From UBA7328 sp002471345 (GTDB taxonomy: Bacteria; Bacteroidota; Bacteroidia; Chitinophagales; Saprospiraceae), in the NCBI GenBank assembly GCA_964011275.1, contig CAXGOB010000024.1, forward strand, positions 1 to 57,547: a DNA stretch of 57,547 bases. Reading direction: 5' to 3'. A program made the position numbers and the translations under genes. This document shows, piece by piece, positions 36,433 to 44,968 of the stretch. The notes under the pieces were generated by a model. That model was not told the DNA's origin, made no database searches, and worked only from the letters and a program-made list of their open reading frames with translations. How positions within the stretch are numbered: position 1 is the stretch's first letter; each line of letters begins with the position of its first letter.

Positions 36433-37788
36433 ATGTCTATTGAAAAAGATTTTACTTTAGATCAATTCAGGACACAGGTTATTGTCCACATTGTCATTAT
36501 TACAGTAATTCTCACTTTAGAGATTTATTTGATATTCAATGGTCAGTCATATCTCACATTAACCTTTCTGGCCGCTCTTCTTTTTTATTTTATCTATAAG
36601 CTATTTGCCCTAGTTAACAAGACTAATAGAGACTTGACGAACTTTCTCATGAGCATCAGGTTCGATGATTATGAAACGACCTACAGTCAAAAGAATGATG
36701 GGTCTGAAGGTGATAAAACATCTTTGTATAATGCCTTTAATTTGATCACTGGAAAATTCAGAGATATAAGGTCTGAAAAAGAAGCACAACATCAATTTTT
36801 ACTTGCCCTTGTAGAACAAGTAGATACTGGATTGATTTGTTTTGATGACCAAGGACGTACCATTCTGATGAATGATGCACTTCAGAAATTAATACACAAG
36901 TCCTATCTCCCATCCATCGAGTCTCTAAAAAAAGTTAATGTAAAATTGTACGAGACTCTTTTGAATTATGAACCGGGAACACGTAAACTATTGAAAATCC
37001 AAGTACAAAATGATCTTCTTCAACTGACTATAATTGGTACTGTTCTTAAGTCCAATGATCAGACACTCAATTTGTTTTCTTTTCATAATATCAATACTGA
37101 ACTAGACGTACAAGAAATGCAATCATGGGAGAAATTAATTAGAATTCTTACTCATGAAATCATGAATTCAGTGACACCAGTGGTATCCCTCGCAGCTACT
37201 ACAGATGTGATGTTACATGAGGCCACCGGTCTTGAAGAGAGTACACGCAATGATATTCACCAAGCCATAAAAACTATTCAAAAAAGGAGTGAGTTGTTGC
37301 TAGATTTTACGCGGAAGTATAGAGAGTTAACTCGAATACCCATACCCAAAGTAGAAGATTTTGATATCAAAGAATTATTCGAAAGGCTCATAGTTCTTCA
37401 TACAGCAGAGATAAATGATAAAAAGATCAGTGTAGTAAAGCGATTTCCATCTTACAAAACAATTATTAAAGGTGATGAAAGCATGTTAGAACAGGCCTTT
37501 ATCAATCTTATTAAAAATAGTCTTCAGGCTCTTGAGGGGCATCAAAAACCAATACTGGAAATAAATCTGAGAAAAGAAGGAGCAACTATTATAATTCAAA
37601 TTGCTGATAATGGTGATGGCATAGAGGAGACTATGATAGATCAAATATTCGTGCCATTTTTTACTACAAAAGAAGAAGGATCTGGAATCGGATTAAGTCT
37701 GGGCCGTCAAATCATACTCCTCCATGATGGAAGCATAAATGTCAACAGTCAACTTGGGAAAGGGACAGTTTTTACAATCAAACTTTAA
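36433..37788 (+). CDS. NtrB-type membrane sensor histidine kinase
   Basis: 451 residues. Two N-terminal membrane helices (VIVHIVIITVILTLEIYLIF and LTLTFLAALLFYFIYKLF) are joined by only a few residues, so there is almost no periplasmic sensor; the signal is probably sensed in the membrane or through partner proteins. A PAS-like segment (about 120-215) precedes the dimerisation helix LTHEIMNSVTP with the phospho-accepting His241. The ATP-binding domain has the N-box INLIKNSLQAL, then IADNGDGI, PFFTTKEEGSGIGLSLGRQI and GKGTVFTIKL. It pairs with the response regulator directly upstream. Confidence 0.92.
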   Translation: MSIEKDFTLDQFRTQVIVHIVIITVILTLEIYLIFNGQSYLTLTFLAALLFYFIYKLFALVNKTNRDLTNFLMSIRFDDYETTYSQKNDGSEGDKTSLYNAFNLITGKFRDIRSEKEAQHQFLLALVEQVDTGLICFDDQGRTILMNDALQKLIHKSYLPSIESLKKVNVKLYETLLNYEPGTRKLLKIQVQNDLLQLTIIGTVLKSNDQTLNLFSFHNINTELDVQEMQSWEKLIRILTHEIMNSVTPVVSLAATTDVMLHEATGLEESTRNDIHQAIKTIQKRSELLLDFTRKYRELTRIPIPKVEDFDIKELFERLIVLHTAEINDKKISVVKRFPSYKTIIKGDESMLEQAFINLIKNSLQALEGHQKPILEINLRKEGATIIIQIADNGDGIEETMIDQIFVPFFTTKEEGSGIGLSLGRQIILLHDGSINVNSQLGKGTVFTIKL

Positions 37789-37920
37789 TAGCCAGAATTT
37801 CATTGTAGATTGATTTTTCTCCTTATTGACATTATAATCAAGAGCATTAAAATCTATAATAAAACAGCTCATTCAACTGTAATTATCATTGTATCCTAAA
37901 CAGTATTCTATCATTTTATA

Positions 37921-38355
37921 CTATTTAACTCGGCGCACTTCTGCTCTGCGCATAGGCATCTTGTCGATAATTCCATAAAGCCGATTCAATTCCATAGGTA
38001 CTGATTGCTTATGCTTTTCACCACCGTCTAAACCAATCAACACAACTGAAAATTCTGATTTATCAATGTCTAACCTTTCATACCATTTCTTAAGTGAGCC
38101 TGTTTCTTCTGATTCATCTCCACTCATGGAAAAGGTATATGGAGTTCTCTCAAATACAACCAATTTGCGTTCACTTAATCCGTGAAGGTCTGAATTCAGA
38201 ATTTCAAGCTGTTTTTGAAAGGAATCATTTTCTACGTCGGGAGCAGACAAAATTAGCAGTCTATTATTCCATTGATATTGACCTAAAGACTGTGAATGAG
38301 CTTGAGGGGTGAAAATAATTTGTGAAAGAACAAATATCAAGATTTTAAACTTCAT
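37921..38355 (-). CDS. DUF4174 domain protein, exported
   Basis: 144 residues from the ATG at 38355; the frame extends 15 codons further, but this start gives a clean signal peptide (MKFKILIFVLSQIIFTPQAHSQ). The mature part WNNRLLILSAPDVENDSFQKQ ... VVLIGLDGGEKHKQSVPMELNRLYGIIDKMPMRRAE is the DUF4174 pattern, a thioredoxin-like fold without the CxxC motif. It is probably periplasmic. Function is unknown in the family. It is convergent with the kinase gene and isolated. Confidence 0.75.
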   Translation of the reverse strand: MKFKILIFVLSQIIFTPQAHSQSLGQYQWNNRLLILSAPDVENDSFQKQLEILNSDLHGLSERKLVVFERTPYTFSMSGDESEETGSLKKWYERLDIDKSEFSVVLIGLDGGEKHKQSVPMELNRLYGIIDKMPMRRAEVRRVK

Positions 38356-38503
38356 TACTATATCAACACCATTGTGCAATGAGTTGTTTAATACGACCAA
38401 TCAGTGCTTTTTTATTCTCAATCAGATGGTCTTGTCAACTAAGGAAGGAAAATTATGTTCTGTTTTGATAAATGGAAAATGAAACAACAGAACTCCGCAA
38501 ATA

Positions 38504-38905
38504 ATGAGGAATCAATTAGCTACTCTTCGACCAGATATTAATGTAATTGATAAAAATTGTAATTCAGGGAAAATAGAAGAATTTCAAAACAATACCCTAC
38601 GTCCAATTCTAAAATTTCAGAATAGTCTTATGCTGCTTATTTTTCAAAATCATATAGAAAAGTATAAGGTTAGTTTCAATAATACGAACAACTCAAAGCG
38701 AAAAATCTATATTGAAAAAACCATTCATTCTGATAAAACACTACGCTTTTTGTTGTTAGGAGTAGTCATTGGTCATTTTACAAATATTGAATGGAAAGAA
38801 TACTTCCTTCATCGTAAAGAATTGAATCGTCATATTCTTAATCTAATAATCCATCAGCTGCAAGATCAAATTTCAAACGAGTCTCTTTCTATCGATTATA
38901 AGTAA
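38504..38905 (+). CDS. Small conserved Bacteroidota protein of unknown function
   Basis: 133 residues, mostly helical. The block FQNNTLRPILKFQNSLMLLIFQNHI and the later LRFLLLGVVIGHFTNIEWKEY recall short Bacteroidota proteins often labelled 'glyoxalase' in databases, but no VOC metal-binding residues are visible, so I would not use that label. There is no signal peptide. Its stop is 15 bases before the alpha/beta hydrolase gene, suggesting co-transcription. Confidence 0.6.
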   Translation: MRNQLATLRPDINVIDKNCNSGKIEEFQNNTLRPILKFQNSLMLLIFQNHIEKYKVSFNNTNNSKRKIYIEKTIHSDKTLRFLLLGVVIGHFTNIEWKEYFLHRKELNRHILNLIIHQLQDQISNESLSIDYK

Positions 38906-38920
38906 ATAGATTTTATACCT

Positions 38921-39727
38921 ATGAGAAGTAAATCCAAACCATTGAAAAACAGGCCATTACTTCACTTTGAAACATATAAGAATACAGGGAAAGAATGGAT
39001 TCTTTTTATACATGGTGCTGGTGGAAGCACTAGAACATGGAAACGACAAATTGATTCATTCAAGAAAGACTTTCAATTACTACTCATAGATTTACCAGGC
39101 CATGGTCAAAATGCTAATAAAGAAGCTCATTTATCGGAATATTCATTTTCTTCTATATCTAATGAAATTTGGAAAATAGTTGATCATCTTAAAATTTCTA
39201 AAGTACATCTTCTTGGTGTTTCATTAGGCGCTATTTTTTGTTTACAGATGAGAGCCATCCGACCACATTGTGTCAAGTCGATTGCTATGCCAGGTGCAAT
39301 TGTGAGGCTCAACATGAAATTGAAAGCATTGGCAAGTTTCAGCTTATCTCTGGCCAAAATTATAGGATATCGTAACTTGTACAACATGAGTGCCTATATT
39401 ATGATGCCAAGAGAAAATCATAAAAAATCTAGAGATGTATTTGTGAAAGAATCAAAGGTACTTACCACTGAGGAATTTAGAAAATGGACTGCTCTTTATT
39501 ATAATCTCAATACTACTTTGACTTCATTATTTAACGACTCTTCGGCTATTCCTCATTTGTTAGTAATGGGAAGTCAGGATCATCTTTTTTTACCTCCTGC
39601 TAAAGACTACACTCATTATCATAACAATGCAGATCTAATCGTAATTGATAAATGTGGTCATGTAGTAAGTATAGAGAAAGCAGAATATTTCAATTCCATA
39701 TACCTGAATTTTTTAAAGTCAGTTTAG
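38921..39727 (+). CDS. Alpha/beta hydrolase
   Basis: 268 residues. The oxyanion segment FIHGAGGSTRTWKRQI, DLPGHG, nucleophile elbow LGVSLGA (Ser101), Asp220 in GSQDHLF and His247 in CGHVVSIEK give a complete catalytic triad. There is no signal peptide, so it is cytoplasmic. The lid region around 120-190 is short. It resembles small esterases or MhpC-type hydrolases; the substrate is unknown. It follows the small gene at 38504 closely. Confidence 0.88.
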   Translation: MRSKSKPLKNRPLLHFETYKNTGKEWILFIHGAGGSTRTWKRQIDSFKKDFQLLLIDLPGHGQNANKEAHLSEYSFSSISNEIWKIVDHLKISKVHLLGVSLGAIFCLQMRAIRPHCVKSIAMPGAIVRLNMKLKALASFSLSLAKIIGYRNLYNMSAYIMMPRENHKKSRDVFVKESKVLTTEEFRKWTALYYNLNTTLTSLFNDSSAIPHLLVMGSQDHLFLPPAKDYTHYHNNADLIVIDKCGHVVSIEKAEYFNSIYLNFLKSV

Positions 39728-39950
39728 GCCTTTTAGGGATAGAAAGTATGGTAAAAAGTTAGAATGTAACGCAAATAGATAATTTGACTTGGCGTTAATC
39801 TCTTAAAACGGTTATATCAGAGTTTACTTCGTGATCTTTTATTCTCACAAAATGAAAATGAAATCCTCAGTAATTTTCAATCACATAACACTTCGAACAA
39901 AAAAAATAAGTAAACTCATTTTTTCATGTTCTATAAAGTATCTTATTGAA

Positions 39951-40040
39951 TGGCGGAGAGAGAGGGATTCGAACCCTCGGTACGGTCACCCGCACACACG
40001 CTTTCCAAGCGTGCTCCTTAAGCCACTCGGACACCTCTCC
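39951..40040 (-). tRNA. tRNA-Ser(GGA)
   Basis: The minus strand folds as a class II tRNA. The acceptor stem begins GGAGAGG (last pair G-U), the anticodon stem is CACGC/GCGTG around loop TTGGAAA with anticodon GGA (plus-strand 40004-40006), and there is a long variable arm and the TPsiC loop GGTTCGAATCC. The discriminator G is followed by an encoded CCA (39951-39953). It reads UCC and UCU serine codons. Short open frames overlapping it are spurious. Confidence 0.96.
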
Positions 40041-40547
40041 AGTTGCAAATAAAGATTGCATTCAGGTTACAAAGTTAGGTATTGTTCATGGCTTGATCAC
40101 TATTTTTAAGTTCAGAAAATTGAAAATTCACCTCATAAATCGATTCAAGTTAAAATATCCAGGCTCCACAGTGCAAAAACGAATTGCGTTCGTACTCAAT
40201 TTCTATTGCCTCAGACTTAATATTCATTAAATATGATTTATTCTACATAACAGTTGGCTTATACAAACTAACCCTAGTGTTTTCTGAAAGTCCCTCAGGA
40301 GAAGAAAATCATTCCAAATCTGTTCACATTTCGTTCATCATTTTGAATAGTAACTATGCATTTTTTTATTAAAGTATCTGCTATTCTATTATTCTACATG
40401 ATAGTCTTTCATGTTGCTTCAATTCTGAAGATTGCAAAATGATTAATGTAGAGAAACCTAAATATGGCCATTTCCTCTAATTCAATGTCAAAGAAATTTT
40501 AATTTGATAATGCTAAATGATACAAAATCAGATCTGGAATTCGTTCT
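40041..40547. other. Intergenic region at the left edge of the glycosylation island
   Basis: About 507 AT-rich bases between the tRNA and the first sulfotransferase gene. I find no convincing gene, repeat, terminator or promoter. It presumably includes the tRNA promoter (minus strand, just above 40040). Confidence 0.5.
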
Positions 40548-41243
40548 TCACTGCATCTTTAGATATAGTTTTTCATCTATTGGGTTGCCCAATTGGTCTT
40601 TAATAAATACTTTGACTTCTTCGGAAATTGTGTATTCTTCTGGTTGTCTAAATTCATTCAATACTATTTCTTTAGTATTTTTAGTAGGCAGGTCGAATTG
40701 ATCTATCATGTCAGAAACATCTGATTTAAGATTTTCAAGTCGAATAATGGAAAAGTATTTAACCTTTCTTTCTAACATTTCAAAATGAAGGTTCTTTTCA
40801 TTTCTTAGTGTAATTAAATTAGCACTTTTTTCAATTAAGAAATATCCTGTATGAGGATCTCTTATCCAAGGCGATTTAGATTCAACAGTGTGGTTAGGGG
40901 GTTGGTTCTTTTCATATGCCATGTAAGGGCTTCGAAGAAAATTTAATAAAGAAGTTCCGTCGGACTCACAAATATGATATGGTTTTTTATACATAGCAGC
41001 AGACCAGTCAAATGGATTTCTTACAATATGAATAAAGAGTGTGTGACTTCCATGCTCTATAGACTTCAAGCATTCATTGTCAGTGGTAGTATTATCTTGC
41101 CCTCTTGGCACTAGTCCTTTGATGTACCAATGTTTGAATCCATAGACTTGTGTAAAAGGTAGATTTACATTTTCTTGAAGAACCTTTCTCAAATAGTTAG
41201 TTCCTGAATTACGCTCTCCGAATATTGTATAATCAAGAATCAT
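40548..41243 (-). CDS. Sulfotransferase-like P-loop protein
   Basis: 231 residues. The N-terminal GERNSGTNYL (residues 9-18) matches the 5'-phosphosulfate-binding loop of PAPS-dependent sulfotransferases, and IHIVRNPFDWSAAMY the 3'-phosphate-binding segment with Arg and a nearby Ser. There is no membrane anchor, so it is cytoplasmic. Carbohydrate or tyrosine sulfation is the known family chemistry; here a glycan or glycopeptide acceptor is likely from the surrounding glycosyltransferases (inference). It is divergent from the fucosyltransferase-like gene with a 65-base gap to that gene's preferred start. Confidence 0.7.
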   Translation of the reverse strand: MILDYTIFGERNSGTNYLRKVLQENVNLPFTQVYGFKHWYIKGLVPRGQDNTTTDNECLKSIEHGSHTLFIHIVRNPFDWSAAMYKKPYHICESDGTSLLNFLRSPYMAYEKNQPPNHTVESKSPWIRDPHTGYFLIEKSANLITLRNEKNLHFEMLERKVKYFSIIRLENLKSDVSDMIDQFDLPTKNTKEIVLNEFRQPEEYTISEEVKVFIKDQLGNPIDEKLYLKMQ

Positions 41244-41308
41244 ATTACCTATTTAAATCTTGAATGTGTATAATTTGTAAAAATATTGATTGTTTCTTAG
41301 AGGATCGA

Positions 41309-42100
41309 ATGAAAAAGGAATACTTTATATCGTCACCTAAGACAAAAGCAGGTTTATGCAATCGTATAAAATCCTTAGTGTCCTGTATGCAAATCGCTGA
41401 TAGGACTGGAAAAACCCTTATTATAAACTGGTTAAAAAGTGACGGATTCAATTGTGAATTTTCAGATTTATTTTCAAATAGACTTTTACATACTAATTCA
41501 AGTAAACTTAGAATTCATAAGATAAAAGAGGCTCATGATAACTATTTCATCACAGAAACTTGGAGATTATTACCTCCTAATATCAAATTGGAAAATATCC
41601 AAAATGGAAATCATGAAATGATTGATTTTCAATATCAAGAAACTAATAACACTGTAATAGAAACGTACATACCTTATTTTCAATCTTTACAAATTACTGA
41701 ATTTATTGATCGCCAAGTAAATGAATTTGCTAAGACATTTGATGAGAACACAATCTCCATAGCCATTAGAACTTGGATAGATGCGCCAAATAGGCAACAT
41801 CTTTTCGACACAGAAAAAGTGCTCAAAATTTTTGAAGAGAATCAACTGTCCACTTTTTTTATCAGTAGTGATTCGGAAAAACTTATTAATCTTCTATCAA
41901 ATAAATACGGAAGTAAAATACTCAGTTATCCAAAAAGAACTTATACTGGTGACAGAAATTCTACAGAAGGAATACAAGATGCTTTAATTGATCTTCTTTT
42001 GTTATCTAAAAATAAGAAATTAATGGCTTCAGCTAACTCTACTTTTTCCGAAGTAGCATGGTGGTTTGGAAAATGTGAAGCAAATGTTCAAATTATTTAA
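41309..42100 (+). CDS. Fucosyltransferase-like glycosyltransferase (GT-B, POFUT/NodZ-like)
   Basis: 263 residues from the ATG at 41309; a TTG- or GTG-like earlier start at 41264 would add 15 residues that look non-conserved. AGLCNRIKSLVSCMQIADRTGKTLIINW matches the N-terminal G-N-R signature of the GDP-fucose-using fold (NodZ, FUT8 and protein O-fucosyltransferases). SIAIRTW corresponds to the conserved Arg segment, FFISSDSE to the donor-binding strand, and the C-terminal LMASANSTFSEVAWWFG to the usual last motif. There is no signal peptide. Its stop overlaps that of the convergent 940-residue glycosyltransferase. The donor could be GDP-L-fucose or the GDP-L-galactose that the epimerase at 51604 should supply. 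Confidence 0.65.
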   Translation: MKKEYFISSPKTKAGLCNRIKSLVSCMQIADRTGKTLIINWLKSDGFNCEFSDLFSNRLLHTNSSKLRIHKIKEAHDNYFITETWRLLPPNIKLENIQNGNHEMIDFQYQETNNTVIETYIPYFQSLQITEFIDRQVNEFAKTFDENTISIAIRTWIDAPNRQHLFDTEKVLKIFEENQLSTFFISSDSEKLINLLSNKYGSKILSYPKRTYTGDRNSTEGIQDALIDLLLLSKNKKLMASANSTFSEVAWWFGKCEANVQII

Positions 42101-44919
42101 AGTAAGTAATCAAGTTCTTTTTGAGTCTCAAAAAGTTCAAGTAATACTTTTTTATAAGCCCTCCATCCAGGTACATGTATTAACAACGGGTCATTTTTTG
42201 TATTCACATTAATTATTCTGTTATTTTCAATTTTATAGTGTTTCTTAATATCTTTCCATTCAAAAGCGGTACACCAAAACAACAGTGTATCATGATCTAT
42301 CTTTATTTTTAATCGATCAGGATTTTTCGCTATATATTTACCAATATGTTGCTGATCAGTATAATAAATGTGTGAGTAAACAAATCCTTTATCGAATTTT
42401 TCATATCCCACAGCTTTAGCCACTTTTTCAGAGACTCGTTTGATTTTATTGATATTGGGCGCTGTATACATCCTTTGTTGTAATTTCAAAGAAAGTGATG
42501 ATTTATACATTTTTCTTAAAGCTCCTGCATACCCAATTATAGATCCAGCATTTATATATCGATAGGGGCTATCGATTTTTAGCTGATCATAAAATTGGCG
42601 GTATTTAGGAAATTGGTGGGAATAAGCCCGCTCTGCTGAAATCAAAATGTCGCATTTGGAATTTTGAAATCGTCTTTTTATTTCTTCACCAGACCCACTA
42701 AAAAAAACATCAAATCCATCTAAAGCGCAAACTATCTCCCGATCTCCAAGTTTACATAGCTCTTTGTATAACAAATCCAATTTAATAGTAGTGCTGAATT
42801 TTTTAAGTCCGTTCCCAAGTATCATAACATGGATTCCATGAGCCATGGCACTTTCCTTTAGAATGGAAAGATTATCATTATTAATGTTGTTAGAAAATGA
42901 GAAAAACTGAATTCCGGACTTGTCACATTTTACCAGTTCATTGACATTTTTTGCTATGGATTCAGTCAATTTTTTTTGAGGTTTTGCTGGAACAAGATTA
43001 TCACTCCTCTTCGTACTAAAACTCAACCAATTATTTTTAAGCATATATTCCAAAATGAGATGCAATTCCATTTTAATCTCCTCTTTTGAAGAAGTAGAAA
43101 TCGAACAAAACACCTCAATTAGATCACCTATATTAAATCTTCCTTCACATAACTGAAGAACCTGAGCATCAGTTTCATGAATCTTTGTAATCAATGCACC
43201 TGATAAATCTAACAATTCTATCCCAGTTACTTTATACTCAATTTTGACTTTATCACTCTTAATCAAAACATCTTCTTCACTTAATTCTTTGTAATGAGAA
43301 ATGTCAGCATGTGGAACATTACTTTTAGGCTTTTTATTTACACTTGTCCTAATTTCTTTATGCTTTTTGGAGATGTGAATCACTTTTTTATCCACTTTCA
43401 ATTTTTCTTCCAGAGACTCTGGGAAGGCATAGCCACAGCTCAATTTATGCACCAAATGACTTTTTTCAATAAAATATTTGTTCAGGTGAGATTCATCATG
43501 CCATCGGGCTATAATATTCTTCTCTAAATCAATTTCTATTCTTTTACTCAGCGTGTCAACAAGAGAAAGTATTTCTTTTATTGTCCCTCCCCAAAAACAT
43601 CCTTGGTAATAAAGATTGTAATCTTCGCTATTGGATACATAGGCTAGAGAGTCTGCATTTTTAGCAAATGGCTTAATTCCATTTAGGTAATTTCCAGGAT
43701 GCTGTACACCAAATAAGGGTTTATTATGGTCAAAGAATTCTTTCTCATTTATTTCGGCATGAACATACATGTCTGCATCTATATAAATGACATGGCTATG
43801 TACCGAAAGTCTTTTTTTAATATTATTAATGTTTTTATATCGATATAGTGTGGAGTAAGGCCATTGCAAAGCTTCTATATCTATTACAACAATATCGTCA
43901 TGCAAAGGCACTCCACTTTGCTCAAAGTTATCGGTAAATACATAGTACTTTTTATGAGAATTGGGCAAAAAAAGCTTAACATTTGTAGCATAAAAATTTT
44001 TAAAAAAAGAGACATACTTTCCAGTTCCTATAAATATAATGGCTATGCTTCTAGTTGGATTTAAACTTGGATTATTCATACCCAACTTTTCTTTTAGGTA
44101 GTTTTCAAAACCGCTTTCCAATTTTATATGATCAGGTTTGTTGGATTGTGACTTTTCCCAGAGCTTATTAGCTAATTTTTGATTCATAGATTTATCATCC
44201 AAAGTAAGGCCAAGATTCCATGCAATATTCAGATAAGGCAAATAGAATTTTCCAGTATGCGATACATGTACAGCTGCTGGGAATGTACCAGTGAGAAGGT
44301 TCTTTATTCCATTTTCTCCAACTTCCACATACTTCCCCAGATCATATTTCTCATCTGTAAGGGTCCAGAAGTATTCACTTTTACTATCTACACATACTTT
44401 GTTCGGATTTTCTTTGGCATATTTCCCATAAATCGTTTGATCATTAAAAAAACCCACCTTGCCTTTAGCTTCACTGAATTCTTGCCTCAAAACTCCGGCC
44501 GAGCCCATTATTTCCTTTAAAACATTTTTTAAATTTTTAACCTGACCTGCTATTAGGCCAGAATTCAGATAAGGGTATGGTTCTCCCTGATATTCCTTTT
44601 CGAAATACTCTTTGACATCTGGAAAATGATGATAACAATTCTTTTCTCCCCCAAAAAGAACTTTAGCCTTTTCCTTTTTTAGAAAAGTCAAAATATCATC
44701 AGCTGACCTTGTATAGATCACATCATAACCATCCGTGCATATGATATAATCCTGATCATCGAGACTATTAAGATGTTCATTTAATGACTTTATCTTATCC
44801 AAAAAACCCTTGCAGATCATCAAATCAATCTTTATACCTACTCGAGTTGCTGATTCTAAAAGAATAGATAATTCAGATGTAGATCTTGCCCAAGTTGCGT
44901 AATGAATTTTATTGGTCAT
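42097..44919 (-). CDS. Multi-domain glycosyltransferase: PLOD-like GT, GT6, PqqD-like RRE, PLOD-like GT
   Basis: 940 residues, four modules. 1-265: a GT-A domain like the glycosyltransferase domain of collagen lysyl hydroxylase LH3/PLOD, with ICTDGYDVIY (Asp63, Asp66) and PYLNSGLIAG. 286-505: a GT6 (ABO/alpha-1,3-galactosyltransferase) module with IGTGKYVSFF, YIDADMYV (Asp381, Asp383), QGCFWGGT and WHDESHLNKYF. About 553-632: a PqqD-like domain (IELLDLSGALITKIHETDAQ ... LQLCEGRFNIGDLI ... MLKNNWL), the fold that binds RiPP leader peptides. 668-935: a second PLOD-like GT with CALDGFDVFF and YRYINAGSIIGYAG. There is no signal peptide, so it acts on a cytoplasmic, probably leader-bearing, substrate (inference). 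It lies 49 bases after the 1516-residue enzyme in one operon. Confidence 0.82.
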   Translation of the reverse strand: MTNKIHYATWARSTSELSILLESATRVGIKIDLMICKGFLDKIKSLNEHLNSLDDQDYIICTDGYDVIYTRSADDILTFLKKEKAKVLFGGEKNCYHHFPDVKEYFEKEYQGEPYPYLNSGLIAGQVKNLKNVLKEIMGSAGVLRQEFSEAKGKVGFFNDQTIYGKYAKENPNKVCVDSKSEYFWTLTDEKYDLGKYVEVGENGIKNLLTGTFPAAVHVSHTGKFYLPYLNIAWNLGLTLDDKSMNQKLANKLWEKSQSNKPDHIKLESGFENYLKEKLGMNNPSLNPTRSIAIIFIGTGKYVSFFKNFYATNVKLFLPNSHKKYYVFTDNFEQSGVPLHDDIVVIDIEALQWPYSTLYRYKNINNIKKRLSVHSHVIYIDADMYVHAEINEKEFFDHNKPLFGVQHPGNYLNGIKPFAKNADSLAYVSNSEDYNLYYQGCFWGGTIKEILSLVDTLSKRIEIDLEKNIIARWHDESHLNKYFIEKSHLVHKLSCGYAFPESLEEKLKVDKKVIHISKKHKEIRTSVNKKPKSNVPHADISHYKELSEEDVLIKSDKVKIEYKVTGIELLDLSGALITKIHETDAQVLQLCEGRFNIGDLIEVFCSISTSSKEEIKMELHLILEYMLKNNWLSFSTKRSDNLVPAKPQKKLTESIAKNVNELVKCDKSGIQFFSFSNNINNDNLSILKESAMAHGIHVMILGNGLKKFSTTIKLDLLYKELCKLGDREIVCALDGFDVFFSGSGEEIKRRFQNSKCDILISAERAYSHQFPKYRQFYDQLKIDSPYRYINAGSIIGYAGALRKMYKSSLSLKLQQRMYTAPNINKIKRVSEKVAKAVGYEKFDKGFVYSHIYYTDQQHIGKYIAKNPDRLKIKIDHDTLLFWCTAFEWKDIKKHYKIENNRIINVNTKNDPLLIHVPGWRAYKKVLLELFETQKELDYLL

Positions 44920-44968
44920 ATTAACAATAGCAGCTATTTACAAAGGGCTTAATCATTAGCAATACCAA

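Noticed and set aside
39951..40040. tRNA-Ser as integration site of the glycosylation island
   Set aside because: The tRNA is on the minus strand with its 3' end facing left, away from the island on its right, and I found no integrase or repeated tRNA end in the window.
39831..40230. Open frames overlapping the tRNA and the region beside it
   Set aside because: They run through the tRNA gene and have no family resemblance, so they are shadow frames.
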